From the IMG/VR virus record IMGVR_UViG_3300005537_000022, positions 1 to 64,000 of that record: DNA of 64,000 nt. One strand, 5' to 3'. The notes beneath the pieces were generated by a model. The model was not told where the DNA came from, did no database searches, and saw only the letters and a list, made by a program, of their open reading frames with translations. Positions 39,264-48,327 of the stretch are shown here, in pieces. The position numbers and the translations under genes were made by a program. Source of the DNA: a virus. How positions within the stretch are numbered: the first letter of the stretch is position 1; each line of letters opens with the position of its first letter.

Positions 39264-42200
39264 TCAGCCCCTGATGCTGATCTTGCGGCCGGCGGCGGGC
39301 AGGAGCTGCGACGCGACCTGCCTGCCGATCTTCGCGGTCAGCTTGTCGATGTCGGAGTCGGACATGACGGTGTTGCCGTGCACGTCGATCACCACCGTTA
39401 TCCCGCCGCCGCCCCCGTAGCCGCCGCCTGCCGGGGCGACGGCGGAGGCCGCCAGCGCCGACCCTGCCGCGGCGCCGCCCGCGCCCAGCCCCGCCGTGGC
39501 CGACAGGGCGCTGCCCGCGACCCGGCGCGCCGCGCCGAGGATGTACGGGATGGAGGCGATGAGCCCGTTCCCGAGGCCCATGCCGAGGTACATGCCGTGC
39601 GGGTAGGTTTTCTTCGACGGGGAGGAGATGCCGAGCGCCGACCCGATGCCGCTGATGATCGACGACGCGAATCCCTCGATCTTGGACATCAGCCAGCCGG
39701 CCGCCCCGGAGATCCCGTTCCAGATGCCCTGCACGATGCCGGCGCCGATGGACACCATCTGCCCCGGGAGGCCGGACAGCCAGCCGAGGATCTTGCCGGG
39801 CAGCGACGAGTACCAGGCCAGGAACCTCGTCCCGGCGTTCCAGACCGCAGACGCGGCCCCGGCGATCCACCGGCCGAACATGCCCGGCAGGCCGGTGAAC
39901 CAGGAGAGCACGTGCTGCACGAACTGGACGCCGTCGGAGAACCAGTGCTTGATGTCGTCCCAGTGCCTGACGATCTGCGTGACGGCCAGGCCGAGCGGCC
40001 CGGCGACCAGCCCGACGATCAGCGTCCAATGCGACTTGACGAAAGATATTACGTCAGAGATAATTTTCGAAATAAAGTCGTAGACATCATCCCACGCGAC
40101 CTCGACGCCGTGCACGATATCGTGCCAGTGCGTGACGATCTCGTAGACGGCGCCGGCGACGGCGGCGACCACGAGCCCGATCCCGAGCAGCATCACCGCG
40201 TTCGCCGCCACCCACGCCGCTGCCGTGGCCAGGGCCCCGGCGATGTTCCCCGCGACGACGACCGCGACCTTCGCCAGGCTCTGCGCTGCCCAGACCGCGC
40301 CCTGGACGGCCATCCCGGCCGCCGACGCCGCCCACGAAGCCGCCGTCGCAGCGGCCCCGGCGACGTTCCGCGCCACGACCACGGCGACCTTCGCGACGGA
40401 CTGCGCCGCCCAGGAAACGCCGGCCGCGGCCTGCTGCCCCATGGACGCCAGCCACGACGACGACGACTCCGCCGCGCCCTCCTCGTTCGCGACGGCGACC
40501 GCCCCCGCGTCGGCCTCCTGCTCGGCCGCCGCCGCGTCCGCCGCGGCGGCCTGCTCGCCGGAGGACTCCCCGGAGATGATCCCGAGCTTCTTCAGCAGGC
40601 CCATCGCCGCATTGGCGGCCTTGCCGACGTCGTCGATGGCGCCCTTGACCGCCTTGTAGGCTTTCGCGGCCCCGGCGATCACCGCGATCGTCGCGGCGAT
40701 CGCGGCCACGCCGACGAACAGGATCTCGGTCAGCGTCTTGTTCTTCGCCGTCCACTCGGCGATCGGGATGACCACCTTCGTGACCGCCGACAGGATGGCG
40801 GTCACCGCAGGGAGGAGCGCGGTGCCGATCGCGATCCCGGTGTTCTCCACCCCGGTCTTCGCCTGGTCGAGCTTGAAGTTGAACGTGGACTGGATCTTGC
40901 CCCAGTTGTCGACGGTGTCGCCGCCCTTGCGGGCCGCCGCCGCCACGGTCGCCGCGTTGTGCTGGAACGTCGACAGCCGGCCGCCGGTCAGCATCAGGGC
41001 GGTGGTCAGCCCGGTGGTGCCGCCCATCGCCTTGTACATGGCCTGCGTGTACGTCTGGCCCAGTGCCCCGGAGTGCTGCTTCGCCGCCGTGGCGACCATG
41101 TTCAGGGTGGCGGCCAGGCCCCGCTTGCCCATGTTCTTCGACAGGTCCGTGGCGGACAGGCCGAGCGCGCCCAGTTCCTTCTGCGCGACCTTATTCGGCG
41201 ACTGGAGCGAGAGAATCGTGTGCCGTAGGTCCTGCGTGGCTTGCTGGGCGGACATGTTCTGCGCCGTCATCGTGGCCAGCGCGCCGCCCACGTCGGAGAA
41301 GCGGATCTTCGCGGCGGCGGCGACCGGGGCGACGTTGCCGAGCGAGGACGCGAGATCCTGCATCCGCATGTCGCCCGCGCCCACGGTGGCGATGAGCTGG
41401 TTCATCATCGACGCCGCGTAATGCGTCTGCTTCCCGGCGTTGCTGCTGGTCATGCCGTAGGCGTTGAGGGTGCCGGTGAGGGTCTTGCCGATCGTGTCGA
41501 GGTCGGCGCCGCCGACCCGCGCGCCCTCGGCGGCGATCTTCAGCACGGCCAGGCCCTGCGCCCCGTGATAGCCGGCGCTCTCCACGTGATACATGGCGGC
41601 GGTGATCGCCTCGGCTGAGGTGCCGGTTGCCGTGGACACGTTCAGGATCCCGGCCCGGACCATGGCGAGGTTCCCCTGGGTCTCGCCCGCGTCCGTCACG
41701 AGATGCTGCGTGGAGTCCTGGAAGTTGCCGGCCGCCTTGACCATCACGCCGGCGGCGACCCCGAGGCCCAGCGCCATGATCCCGGCGATCTTCCCGGCCT
41801 TGCCGAAGCTGGCGCCCGACTTCTCGCCCGCCTTGCCGGCCCGGGTCTGCGCGGCGGCGGCCTCGTCGTTCTTCGCCGCTACCGCCTTGGCGGTGTCCGC
41901 CTGGAGCTTCTCCGCACCGGAGAGGGTCTTCTGCGCGGCGGCGTTCTCCTTGGACGCGGCGGCGAGCCGTTCGTTCGCCTCCATGAGCCGGTACTGCGCG
42001 GCGACGTCGTCGTCCGCGGCCCCGGCCGCTGCCTGGTGCGCTTCCAGGAGGCCGCGCTCGGCGTCGGCCTGCTCTTCCGCCGTCCGGGTGGCCCTTTCCT
42101 GGGCCGCGCTCACCCTCGCGGAGGCCAGTTCCAGCGCGTCGGCACCGGAGGCGGTCTTGAGCAGCGACTCGTCGATCGAGTCGCCGGCGCCCTTCGCGGC

Positions 42201-42323
42201 GCCCGCGGCACGCTCGGCGGTGCCGGCGAACTTGTCGAGGGACTCGTCGACCTTCGCGAAGATCTCCGACGCCCGGTCGCGGGCCTCGAGGATCGCCAGG
42301 AGCGTGAAGGACTCGGCACCCAC
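39264..42323 (-). CDS. tape measure protein, 1019 aa
   Basis: Long helical N-terminus, a phage tail TMP-like domain (MMNQLIATVGAGDMRMQDLA), hydrophobic stretches around residues 525-560 and 610-720, and a Gly-rich C-terminus. Length sets tail length; by the usual 1.5 angstrom per residue it predicts a tail near 150 nm. GTG start with a poor ribosome site directly after the chaperone genes. A sharply AT-rich patch lies at about 40036-40076. Confidence 0.9.
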   Translation of the reverse strand: MGAESFTLLAILEARDRASEIFAKVDESLDKFAGTAERAAGAAKGAGDSIDESLLKTASGADALELASARVSAAQERATRTAEEQADAERGLLEAHQAAAGAADDDVAAQYRLMEANERLAAASKENAAAQKTLSGAEKLQADTAKAVAAKNDEAAAAQTRAGKAGEKSGASFGKAGKIAGIMALGLGVAAGVMVKAAGNFQDSTQHLVTDAGETQGNLAMVRAGILNVSTATGTSAEAITAAMYHVESAGYHGAQGLAVLKIAAEGARVGGADLDTIGKTLTGTLNAYGMTSSNAGKQTHYAASMMNQLIATVGAGDMRMQDLASSLGNVAPVAAAAKIRFSDVGGALATMTAQNMSAQQATQDLRHTILSLQSPNKVAQKELGALGLSATDLSKNMGKRGLAATLNMVATAAKQHSGALGQTYTQAMYKAMGGTTGLTTALMLTGGRLSTFQHNAATVAAAARKGGDTVDNWGKIQSTFNFKLDQAKTGVENTGIAIGTALLPAVTAILSAVTKVVIPIAEWTAKNKTLTEILFVGVAAIAATIAVIAGAAKAYKAVKGAIDDVGKAANAAMGLLKKLGIISGESSGEQAAAADAAAAEQEADAGAVAVANEEGAAESSSSWLASMGQQAAAGVSWAAQSVAKVAVVVARNVAGAAATAASWAASAAGMAVQGAVWAAQSLAKVAVVVAGNIAGALATAAAWVAANAVMLLGIGLVVAAVAGAVYEIVTHWHDIVHGVEVAWDDVYDFISKIISDVISFVKSHWTLIVGLVAGPLGLAVTQIVRHWDDIKHWFSDGVQFVQHVLSWFTGLPGMFGRWIAGAASAVWNAGTRFLAWYSSLPGKILGWLSGLPGQMVSIGAGIVQGIWNGISGAAGWLMSKIEGFASSIISGIGSALGISSPSKKTYPHGMYLGMGLGNGLIASIPYILGAARRVAGSALSATAGLGAGGAAAGSALAASAVAPAGGGYGGGGGITVVIDVHGNTVMSDSDIDKLTAKIGRQVASQLLPAAGRKISIRG

Positions 42324-42342
42324 GGGGGATCACCCCCGCCCG

Positions 42343-42537
42343 CTAGCGACCGCCGCCGGCCCGCGCCCGCGCGGCCCTTGCCTGCTCCTCGCGGCGGATC
42401 AGCGAGATGAACAGGGCGTAGTCGTCGATCTCGCGGCGGGGCCTGTTCTCCAGGTCGTCCCGCGTCCAGCCGAGTTCCCTCCAGAACTCACGCTGGATCA
42501 GGAACGCCGTAAGCTGCGGCGGGCCCTCCGTCCCCAT
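42343..42537 (-). CDS. tail assembly chaperone, downstream (T-like) part, 64 aa
   Basis: QLTAFLIQREFWRELGWTRD and PRREIDDYALFISLIRREE are typical of the C-terminal part of gpGT-like chaperones. It overlaps the upstream chaperone gene in the +1 frame. ATG 42537 has no good ribosome site (GAGGAC is 16 bases away), so it may be made by frameshifting within 42488-42560. The exact slip site is uncertain. Confidence 0.65.
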   Translation of the reverse strand: MGTEGPPQLTAFLIQREFWRELGWTRDDLENRPRREIDDYALFISLIRREEQARAARARAGGGR

Positions 42538-42961
42538 CCGGATCGCCGCCGAGGTCCTCGCCAGGAAACTGGGCCGCTTCCTTGGAACTGCGCGGCCCGT
42601 TGAGGTCGTCGCACACCTCGTAGACCTCCATGCGCACGGCTACGGGAAGGGCGGCGATCGCCTTGCGCTTTTCCTTCTCCGGCTCCAGGGGCCACGGGGT
42701 GCCGTCCGGCCACGGGGCGCCGTCCAGGTTCCAGGCCGTGACCGACTGGAAGAGCATCTCTTCCTGGGCGCTGCGCGGGTCGACCGTGATCGTCTGCGTG
42801 CCGCCGTCGACCCTGACCGCCATGCGCCCGGTGCCGAGGTGCCTCTCGACGGGGGCGTACTCGGCACTGGAAAGGGCGCGCTTGACTTCGATCCAGTAGC
42901 CGCCGGGGAGGTCGATGCGCTCCGTGCCGCCGTATCCGGCGGCATCGAGGAAACCTGGCAT
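42488..42961 (-). CDS. tail assembly chaperone, upstream (G-like) protein, 157 aa
   Basis: Located between tail tube and tape measure, the position of gpG-like chaperones that coat the tape measure before tail polymerisation. MPGFLDAAGYGGTERIDLPG start; WNLDGAPWPDGTPWPLEPEK in the middle is typical of actinophage members. Its last 50 bases overlap the downstream chaperone frame. Confidence 0.75.
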   Translation of the reverse strand: MPGFLDAAGYGGTERIDLPGGYWIEVKRALSSAEYAPVERHLGTGRMAVRVDGGTQTITVDPRSAQEEMLFQSVTAWNLDGAPWPDGTPWPLEPEKEKRKAIAALPVAVRMEVYEVCDDLNGPRSSKEAAQFPGEDLGGDPDGDGGPAAAYGVPDPA

Positions 42962-42984
42962 TTATCGCCTTTCGCGGTCGCGGG

Positions 42985-43959
42985 TTAGTAGGGGGTGGTT
43001 ACGCCGTTGGTGATCACGGCCTGCACCGTGTACTGGGAGCCGCCCGTCAGCGGCCTGGACGCCTCGAACGCGAGCGTCGACATGACGACGTCTTCGAGCT
43101 TCACGTCGGGCGCCACCTTGGTGAGCGCGACCTGCGGGAGGGTGAACGCCACCGAGTAGCCGCCGCCGCCGGGGTGGGTGAACGACAGGGCCAGGGCGCC
43201 GAGGGTGCCGTTCACCATCGTCGTGAAGTCGCCGTAGGTGGAATCGGTGAGCGACGACCAGACGACGTCGATCGTGCCGCTGGCCTTGACGGTCACCGGG
43301 GTGATGAAGCTGGGCCCGTGGTTGCCGGAGAACGTCCACGTCTCCTTGAGCCCGTTGTCGATTTCGAGCTGGATGCTGGAGACCTCGGCGCGGGCGTGGC
43401 TGTCGAGGGTGACCGACGCCTCGGAGAACACGAACGGCAGCTCGTTCGTGATGCTGACCGCGGTCGGGGTGGTGAGGGCGGTGACGGACTGGGCGGACAG
43501 GTCGGCGCTCACGGACACGGCCTCGTTGCCCGCCGCCGCCTTGACGGTCAGCTTCCCGACCTTGCAGCCGGCGAACTGGAGCGACTGGTAGCCGCCGATG
43601 TTCTTTTCCACGGTCAGCGAGGCGAGCGTGTTGGCCTGCGAGATCGTGTGGACGTACGGGCCGGTGCCGGTCACGGCGTCGGTGCCGACCGACGCCCTGA
43701 TCAGCGCCGCCGCGTTGGACGGGAACAGGGCGCCGTCGATGCTCCCGGTGCCCTTGGCTTCCCCGTACAGGTTGAAAACCTGCCTGTCGCGGACGTTCAT
43801 CATCAGGCCGGGAGAGAACCAGCCGGGGTCCCATTCCAGGCCGTTGGTGGTCATCGGCAGGAAGGTGGAGGCGGCCACGGGCACGCCGAAGGACGTTTCG
43901 ATGGCCAGCCCGGTGGCGGAAAGGGAACCGGCGCGCTCGGTGATGGTCGGGAACGGCAC
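42985..43959 (-). CDS. major tail tube protein, 324 aa
   Basis: TSFGVPVAASTFLPMTTNGL and VYTGTGSID-like segments (GTGSIDGALFPSNAAALIRA), with repeated beta strands and a C-terminal QYTVQAVITNG, fit siphovirus tail tube proteins. GTG 43959 with GGAGG 9 bases before was chosen over longer forms. Located just before the chaperones and tape measure in transcription order. Confidence 0.8.
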   Translation of the reverse strand: MPFPTITERAGSLSATGLAIETSFGVPVAASTFLPMTTNGLEWDPGWFSPGLMMNVRDRQVFNLYGEAKGTGSIDGALFPSNAAALIRASVGTDAVTGTGPYVHTISQANTLASLTVEKNIGGYQSLQFAGCKVGKLTVKAAAGNEAVSVSADLSAQSVTALTTPTAVSITNELPFVFSEASVTLDSHARAEVSSIQLEIDNGLKETWTFSGNHGPSFITPVTVKASGTIDVVWSSLTDSTYGDFTTMVNGTLGALALSFTHPGGGGYSVAFTLPQVALTKVAPDVKLEDVVMSTLAFEASRPLTGGSQYTVQAVITNGVTTPY

Positions 43960-43987
43960 GGATGCCTCCTTGCTCCGCCCACGGCGG

Positions 43988-43993
43988 CAGAAT
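43988..43993 (+). promoter_or_regulatory. -10-like hexamer, leaderless moron promoter
   Basis: CAGAAT with a 6-base spacer before GTG 44000 places the RNA start on the G of GTG. No ribosome site lies in the spacer. It begins a four-gene rightward island. Confidence 0.5.
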
Positions 43994-43999
43994 GGGCGG

Positions 44000-44470
44000 G
44001 TGAGCGAAGAACTGGCCGCGTGGCGGCAGGCGGAAGGCCGGCCTGGCGCGGAATGGGCGACCCCGCGCGAGGTGGCGCGCATCCGCGTTGAGGTCGCCTA
44101 CGGCGACGGGACCGCGATGACGTTCGCGGCCGACCGGCCGGAGAAAGCCGAGATCGACTTCGACTGGGCGCTTCCGGTCGCGCCGTTTCCCTGGGAGCCG
44201 CCGGCGCTCCAGGTCGCGCGGCCTCCTGTGCTCCGGGTGTCCGTCTCATTCGAGGCGCACCCGGCGCGGCCCGCGACCTCCGAGATCCGCACGGCGCCGG
44301 CTTGCGAAGCCCGGCTGACGGACAGGGAGCTACTTGACCCGGTCCTCGGCAGCCCCTGGATGCGCGCGCTCGCCGGGCGCGACCGGGAAGCGTGGGCCGC
44401 CACGGGCGACCTCATCGCGCAGGCGTTCGAGGCAGGCAAGTTCGCGGCCGGTCCCGGCAGGAAGCCGTGA
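44000..44470 (+). CDS. rightward moron-type protein, 156 aa
   Basis: VRIEVAY-like beta strands (ARIRVEVAYGDGTAMTFAAD) followed by a helical C-terminus (WAATGDLIAQAFEAGKFAAG). First gene of an island of four rightward genes inserted between tail-tube and connector genes. Function unknown. Confidence 0.6.
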   Translation: MSEELAAWRQAEGRPGAEWATPREVARIRVEVAYGDGTAMTFAADRPEKAEIDFDWALPVAPFPWEPPALQVARPPVLRVSVSFEAHPARPATSEIRTAPACEARLTDRELLDPVLGSPWMRALAGRDREAWAATGDLIAQAFEAGKFAAGPGRKP

Positions 44471-44874
44471 GTGATGCCAGCGGCCTGGCCAGGTTCTTCG
44501 CGGCCCGGCTGGACGACGACGCGCGCTACTGGCGCGTCATCAGTGAGGCGAGAGAACGCCGGTGGGCCAGCCCGAGCCCGAAAGACATCGCCGACGTGAC
44601 GGCACTGTTCCTTGACCTGCTGTCCGACCCGGCGGTTCTTGACGAGTGCGAGCGGTGGGAGGCAGTCCCCACGCCGAACGCGATAGAGAGGGGACTCGCT
44701 GACATCGAGGCCGACCGGGCGATCCTGGCCAGGTACGAGACGCTGCTGTGCCCGTCGTCGCCAGCCGACCGCCTGACGTTCCCGGCGCTGGCAGAGGCGG
44801 TCCTGGCGTGCATCCGCGACCGGGCGGCGAGGTACGCGGGGCACCCGGATTATGACGAGAGGTGGAAGCCGTGA
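44467..44874 (+). CDS. DUF6221-like protein, 135 aa
   Basis: Starts with FFAARLDDDARYWRVIS, contains ERGLADIEADRAILARYETL and ends YAGHPDYDERWKP; this order matches DUF6221, a family widespread in actinomycetes and their phages with no known function. GTG overlaps the previous stop by 4 bases. A second family member is at 53062. Confidence 0.65.
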   Translation: MSDASGLARFFAARLDDDARYWRVISEARERRWASPSPKDIADVTALFLDLLSDPAVLDECERWEAVPTPNAIERGLADIEADRAILARYETLLCPSSPADRLTFPALAEAVLACIRDRAARYAGHPDYDERWKP

Positions 44875-45218
44875 CCGCCACGTGGGACTGGCGCAAGCAC
44901 TACCGCCAGACGCTGGAGATCGAGAGCCCGCTGGCCACCTGCGGCGGGTGCCGGTTCACCACGGCGCTTTCCGGGACGTGGACAGTGGAGGACAGCAGGC
45001 TCGTGTTCCGCGCCGACCTGAACCCGCTGGCGAGACGGGGGCCGGGCATGGACTCCTGCTGCGAGGGAACCCACGAGGGCACCCCTTCCGGGGTGCTCGA
45101 TTTCCGGTACCTCACCGTGGACGGCAAGCCGCTGGGCGATGAAGAGTACGCGGCGCTCAAGGCGAGCGCGGCATCCCCGGAAGCACGGGAAGAGGAGATG
45201 GGACATGAGCGGCGGTAG
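44871..45218 (+). CDS. hypothetical protein, 115 aa
   Basis: Cys pairs CGGC and CC lie in ATCGGCRFTTALSGTWTVED ... MDSCCEGTHEG, giving a possible metal site. GTG 44871 gives the usual 4-base overlap. The C-terminal helix overlaps the next gene by 14 bases. Function unknown. Confidence 0.6.
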   Translation: MTATWDWRKHYRQTLEIESPLATCGGCRFTTALSGTWTVEDSRLVFRADLNPLARRGPGMDSCCEGTHEGTPSGVLDFRYLTVDGKPLGDEEYAALKASAASPEAREEEMGHERR

Positions 45219-45510
45219 CTACAACTATCTCTACTGCCACGTCCGGGGCCTCGAAGGGCAGCGCGAGGACATCGAGAAGATGGAGCGCCGCCTCCAGTCG
45301 CACGGCTACTACGCGGCGGCGAGGTCAACCCGCGAGGTGCTGCGCGCCCTGGACGCCGCCGAGCGGATCGCGGAGAGCCTTGAGGATGTCTGGCTGGCGG
45401 TCGAATGGGCCGACTCGGGCGACAGCGGCGAGGAATCGGTGCGGAAGGCCGTGGAGGCGTTCAGTCCCTGGCCGCCCGAGGGCGGCGCGGCGGCCCCGCT
45501 GCCGGGCTAG
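45205..45510 (+). CDS. conserved actinophage protein (MSGGSYNY type), 101 aa
   Basis: MSGGSYNYLYCHVRGLEGQR and VWLAVEWADSGDSGEESV match a conserved bacterial/phage family without known role. Ends the rightward island; its stop overlaps the next leftward gene by 4 bases. Confidence 0.65.
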   Translation: MSGGSYNYLYCHVRGLEGQREDIEKMERRLQSHGYYAAARSTREVLRALDAAERIAESLEDVWLAVEWADSGDSGEESVRKAVEAFSPWPPEGGAAAPLPG

Positions 45511-45719
45511 GCGGCCGGCTCCCCGTTCCCGCCCTGGCCCGGCACCGGGCGCTTGCGCCGGGCGGCTTCCGCCTCTTCGATGTCCGGCCTCCGCAGGTAG
45601 CGTTCCGCCTGGTCCTCCGGCACCTCGAACTCGTCCCCCGGTTCCAGGTGCCCGGCTTCGGTGAACGCCTGCGGGTGCGTCCCGGTGTACCTCAGCCGCA
45701 CTGTGCCGTCGCCGCTCAC
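45507..45719 (-). CDS. small late protein, 70 aa
   Basis: VRLRYTGTHPQAFTEAGHLE and EVPEDQAERYLRRPDIEEAE is a familiar small protein of head-tail gene clusters. 4-base overlap with the gp10-like gene. Probably structural or assembly-related. Confidence 0.6.
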   Translation of the reverse strand: MSGDGTVRLRYTGTHPQAFTEAGHLEPGDEFEVPEDQAERYLRRPDIEEAEAARRKRPVPGQGGNGEPAA

Positions 45720-46159
45720 AGCCCCATCGTCTCCTTAACGGACGCCTCGAACAGCGCGGCCACGGCCGGCCCGATGGCGGCCATCGCGTCCTCGGCGAAC
45801 CTGTTCGGCCGCGTTCCCGGGTGGTTCACCCGCTTCGCGAACATGACGGCCCCGTGCCCGCTGTTGCCGACCCAGCGCAGGGCGCGGGCGTGGCGGGCCG
45901 CGATCGGGTGCGGCCCCGTGCCGCCGATGATGTACTTCGCGTACGAGGCCTGGCTGTAGTACATGACCAGCCGGGAGCCCGCCGAGGCTTCCTGCCGGTC
46001 AGCGACCGACTCGCGGAACGCGCCGGTCCGGAACGGGGCGCGGGCCCGCAGCATCTGCCGTCCGAGCGGCGCCGCCCGCGAAGCCCACAGGCCCGAGGCG
46101 GCCTCCCAGTCGAGCTTCGGGAGCCGGCCCTCGCGCTCCACCGTCATCCTGATGCTCAC
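45716..46159 (-). CDS. HK97 gp10-like tail completion protein, 147 aa
   Basis: ARAPFRTGAFRESVADR followed by YASYAKYIIGGT-like (SQASYAKYIIGGTGPHPI) and an FAEDAM C-terminal helix is the HK97-gp10 pattern. These proteins cap or complete the tail at the connector. It lies in the usual order after the connector genes. Confidence 0.7.
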   Translation of the reverse strand: MSIRMTVEREGRLPKLDWEAASGLWASRAAPLGRQMLRARAPFRTGAFRESVADRQEASAGSRLVMYYSQASYAKYIIGGTGPHPIAARHARALRWVGNSGHGAVMFAKRVNHPGTRPNRFAEDAMAAIGPAVAALFEASVKETMGL

Positions 46160-46662
46160 CCCTGCTTCACCTCCGTGATGCGGAGCTGTATCTCCGTCGA
46201 GAACCAGAGCTGCCGCAGGGACATGGTGGTCCGCTCGGGCGGGTAGTCCATGCCCCAGTTCTCGCCTATGGACGTGATCTGGGTGTCGGTCGCCGCCGTG
46301 GCGTTCGGCCCGACCGGATTACCGGCCGCGTCGATGAACAACGGCATGACAGTGGTCTCGAACACGTCCGTCACCGCGTCGATCACCTGCGTGAACGGCT
46401 CGTTCGCGAGCGCGTCGTCCGGGGTGTCGAGGTAGGCGAGGTAGAGGCTGACCGGCCAGGTGCGCTTGCGGAAGCCGGGCCCGCGCGGCGCGGACTGGCG
46501 CACCACGTCGACCCGGCCCGGCCAGATGTAGGCGCGGGGCTCCTTCAGCTTCTCCGACGTAGGCGGCGTGATGTACGCCTTCAGCGGGCCGGGAACGCCC
46601 GGCGGCATGGCCAGCCCGTCGGCCAGGCCCCGGATATAGCGCGCCACGCTGTACAGCCCCAC
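46156..46662 (-). CDS. head-tail joining / tail terminator-like protein, 168 aa
   Basis: Mixed alpha/beta: VARYIRGLADGLAMPPGVPG, then KEPRAYIWPG and WPVSLYLAYLDTPD, ending in FSTEIQLRITEV. The beta-alpha-beta layout and place between connector and gp10 fit a tail terminator. No catalytic motif. Confidence 0.55.
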   Translation of the reverse strand: MGLYSVARYIRGLADGLAMPPGVPGPLKAYITPPTSEKLKEPRAYIWPGRVDVVRQSAPRGPGFRKRTWPVSLYLAYLDTPDDALANEPFTQVIDAVTDVFETTVMPLFIDAAGNPVGPNATAATDTQITSIGENWGMDYPPERTTMSLRQLWFSTEIQLRITEVKQG

Positions 46663-46666
46663 GGGC

Positions 46667-46813
46667 TCACCAGATCCCCTTCGGGGCGTTGACCGTCTTC
46701 TTCCCGGCCCCGGCGGACTTGCCGGCGACGGCGCCCTTCGCCTTCTTCGCGGCCAGGGCTGCCGCCCGCCGGTTCCGGCCGGTCCTGCGGCTGCTTCCGC
46801 GCTTGTTCGCCAC
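46667..46813 (-). CDS. very basic small protein, 48 aa
   Basis: A GAGGAGG ribosome site precedes GTG 46813. The product is MANKRGSSRRTGRNRRAAAL followed by Lys/Ala-rich sequence, ending NAPKGIW. About one third is Lys or Arg, suggesting nucleic-acid contact. Position among head genes suggests a minor capsid or packaging accessory. Confidence 0.6.
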   Translation of the reverse strand: MANKRGSSRRTGRNRRAAALAAKKAKGAVAGKSAGAGKKTVNAPKGIW

Positions 46814-46824
46814 GATGCGCCTCC

Positions 46825-47785
46825 TCAGATCACTCTCTTGAAGGGGTCGAGCAGCAGTTCCATCTCCGTCGCGATGTCCGAGATCCCGGAGCCGGAGGAA
46901 ACCTTCTCCCCGGTCAGGGTCTGGATCGTCACCGAGTCGATGCCGCCTTCCAGCGCCTGGATCGCCGCGGCGTAGACCGCGCTCTCGATGACCGTCGCGG
47001 GAAGCGCGGACACGACCGTGCCCGCCTCATGCTGGTACTGGAGCGGCGACGACAGGGTGAGCATGCCGGGGCCGGACAGGGCGAATCCCGCGCCGTTCGG
47101 CAGGGGGAACGCCGTGTTCGCGGTCACCGACGCGACGACGGCCTGCTCGGTCGCGCCGCCGTCGTAGGCGAAGCCGGCCGCCCCCGCCCACCCGGTCACG
47201 TCGTCGACGTACAGCGTTTCCGCCCCCTCCGGGGCGTCCTCGGTGAGCGACGTGTGCGGCCAGCCGTTCACGTGCGACGCCTGGACGAGCAGGCCGCCCC
47301 TGCGCCTGGCCGCCGCCTGCCACGAGATATAGCCGGGGGCGACGTCGACCGTCCAGCTCCCGTCCGGCCCGGTCGGGGCCGCGGAGTCGCCGGAGAAGAC
47401 CAGCGGGTGGCGGATCCGCCACTGCCCGGCCGGAACCGGCGTCCACGCCGCGGGGAACGACCGCGCGGGCGACGTCTGGATCGCCAGGACCTCGGTGACC
47501 GGCCAGCGTTTCATGATGAGCACGCCGTTGCCCGTATCCGGGTCGACGTTGCAGCGGGGCATCCCCGGGCCCGCGGGGTACTCGGTGTTCACCGTGGCCC
47601 GCAGCACCTGGTGAACATAGGTGTCGATGCGGCTGGTGGCCTGCCAGCACATCTGCCGGGCGGCGGCGAGCTGGTCGGCCTCGGTGGACTGCGGGGCGGG
47701 GATGATCGACCACGACACGCCGGGGTAAACCAACCGGGGCGTTGATCAGCATTTGAGGGCTGACATAAGGCGTCCCGAGTGACAT
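46825..47785 (-). CDS. head-tail connector protein, frame broken near its start
   Basis: The body (VSWSIIPAPQSTEADQLAAA ... ending LLLDPFKRVI) is a connector typical of this position. Its frame opens only at a TTG (47733) without ribosome site. The well-placed ATG 47785 (GGAGGTG upstream) starts MSLGTPYVSPQMLINAPVGL in the frame from which a +1 shift at CCC-C (47725-47722) leads into the body. Either a programmed +1 shift or a lost/added base in a C run explains this. Confidence 0.6.
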
Positions 47786-47844
47786 TGGCATCACCTCCCG
47801 GGGAAGACGCTGGGCGATCGGCAGCTTCGCGAACTGGCCGGCCG

Positions 47845-48210
47845 CTAGCAGCCGACGGCGGCCTGGGTTGCGAAGGCCGTCGTCGTCCCCGCCCACTTGA
47901 GGTACCAGCCCGCGGGCAGCCGGACGGTGTACACCGTCCCCGCCGTGGCCGCGGCCGACGCCATGATCGTGGCGGCGTTCGCCGCCGACGTGGGGCCGAT
48001 CGTGATGGACGTCGCGGTACCCGAGGTCGTGCACTCCAGGTAAACCTGGTAATCCCGGGTGGTGTCCGAGAGCTGGGCCGCGGTGCCGCTCGCGAACGAC
48101 GGGGTGAGGACGGGGGCTGAGGCGGCCGTGCTCGTCCCGGCCGGGAACGACACGGGGTCGGTAGGGACGCCGGCCAGGCTGCCGGGGCCGGACGCAAGGG
48201 CGTTGGACAT
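47845..48210 (-). CDS. small capsid decoration-like protein, 121 aa
   Basis: Ser/Thr/Ala-rich and beta-patterned: YLECTTSGTATSITIGPTSA, VRLPAGWYLKWAGTTTAFA. ATG 48210 with GGAGG upstream. It follows the capsid gene in transcription order, where decoration or spike proteins often sit. Role inferred from place and composition. Confidence 0.55.
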   Translation of the reverse strand: MSNALASGPGSLAGVPTDPVSFPAGTSTAASAPVLTPSFASGTAAQLSDTTRDYQVYLECTTSGTATSITIGPTSAANAATIMASAAATAGTVYTVRLPAGWYLKWAGTTTAFATQAAVGC

Positions 48211-48327
48211 GAAAACCTCCGGGCATGGGAAAGCGCCCCGGGGCGGTCGCGTCCGGGGATGGAACGAGCGGTGCAGGGGTTTTCTCACGCGGCCTGGCGC
48301 GGGTCGCGCCGGGTTCGCGGCGGCTTG

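Noticed and set aside
44871-45218. Start at 44862 (nine bases longer)
   Set aside because: GTG 44871 gives the 4-base overlap with the previous stop seen across the neighbouring genes.
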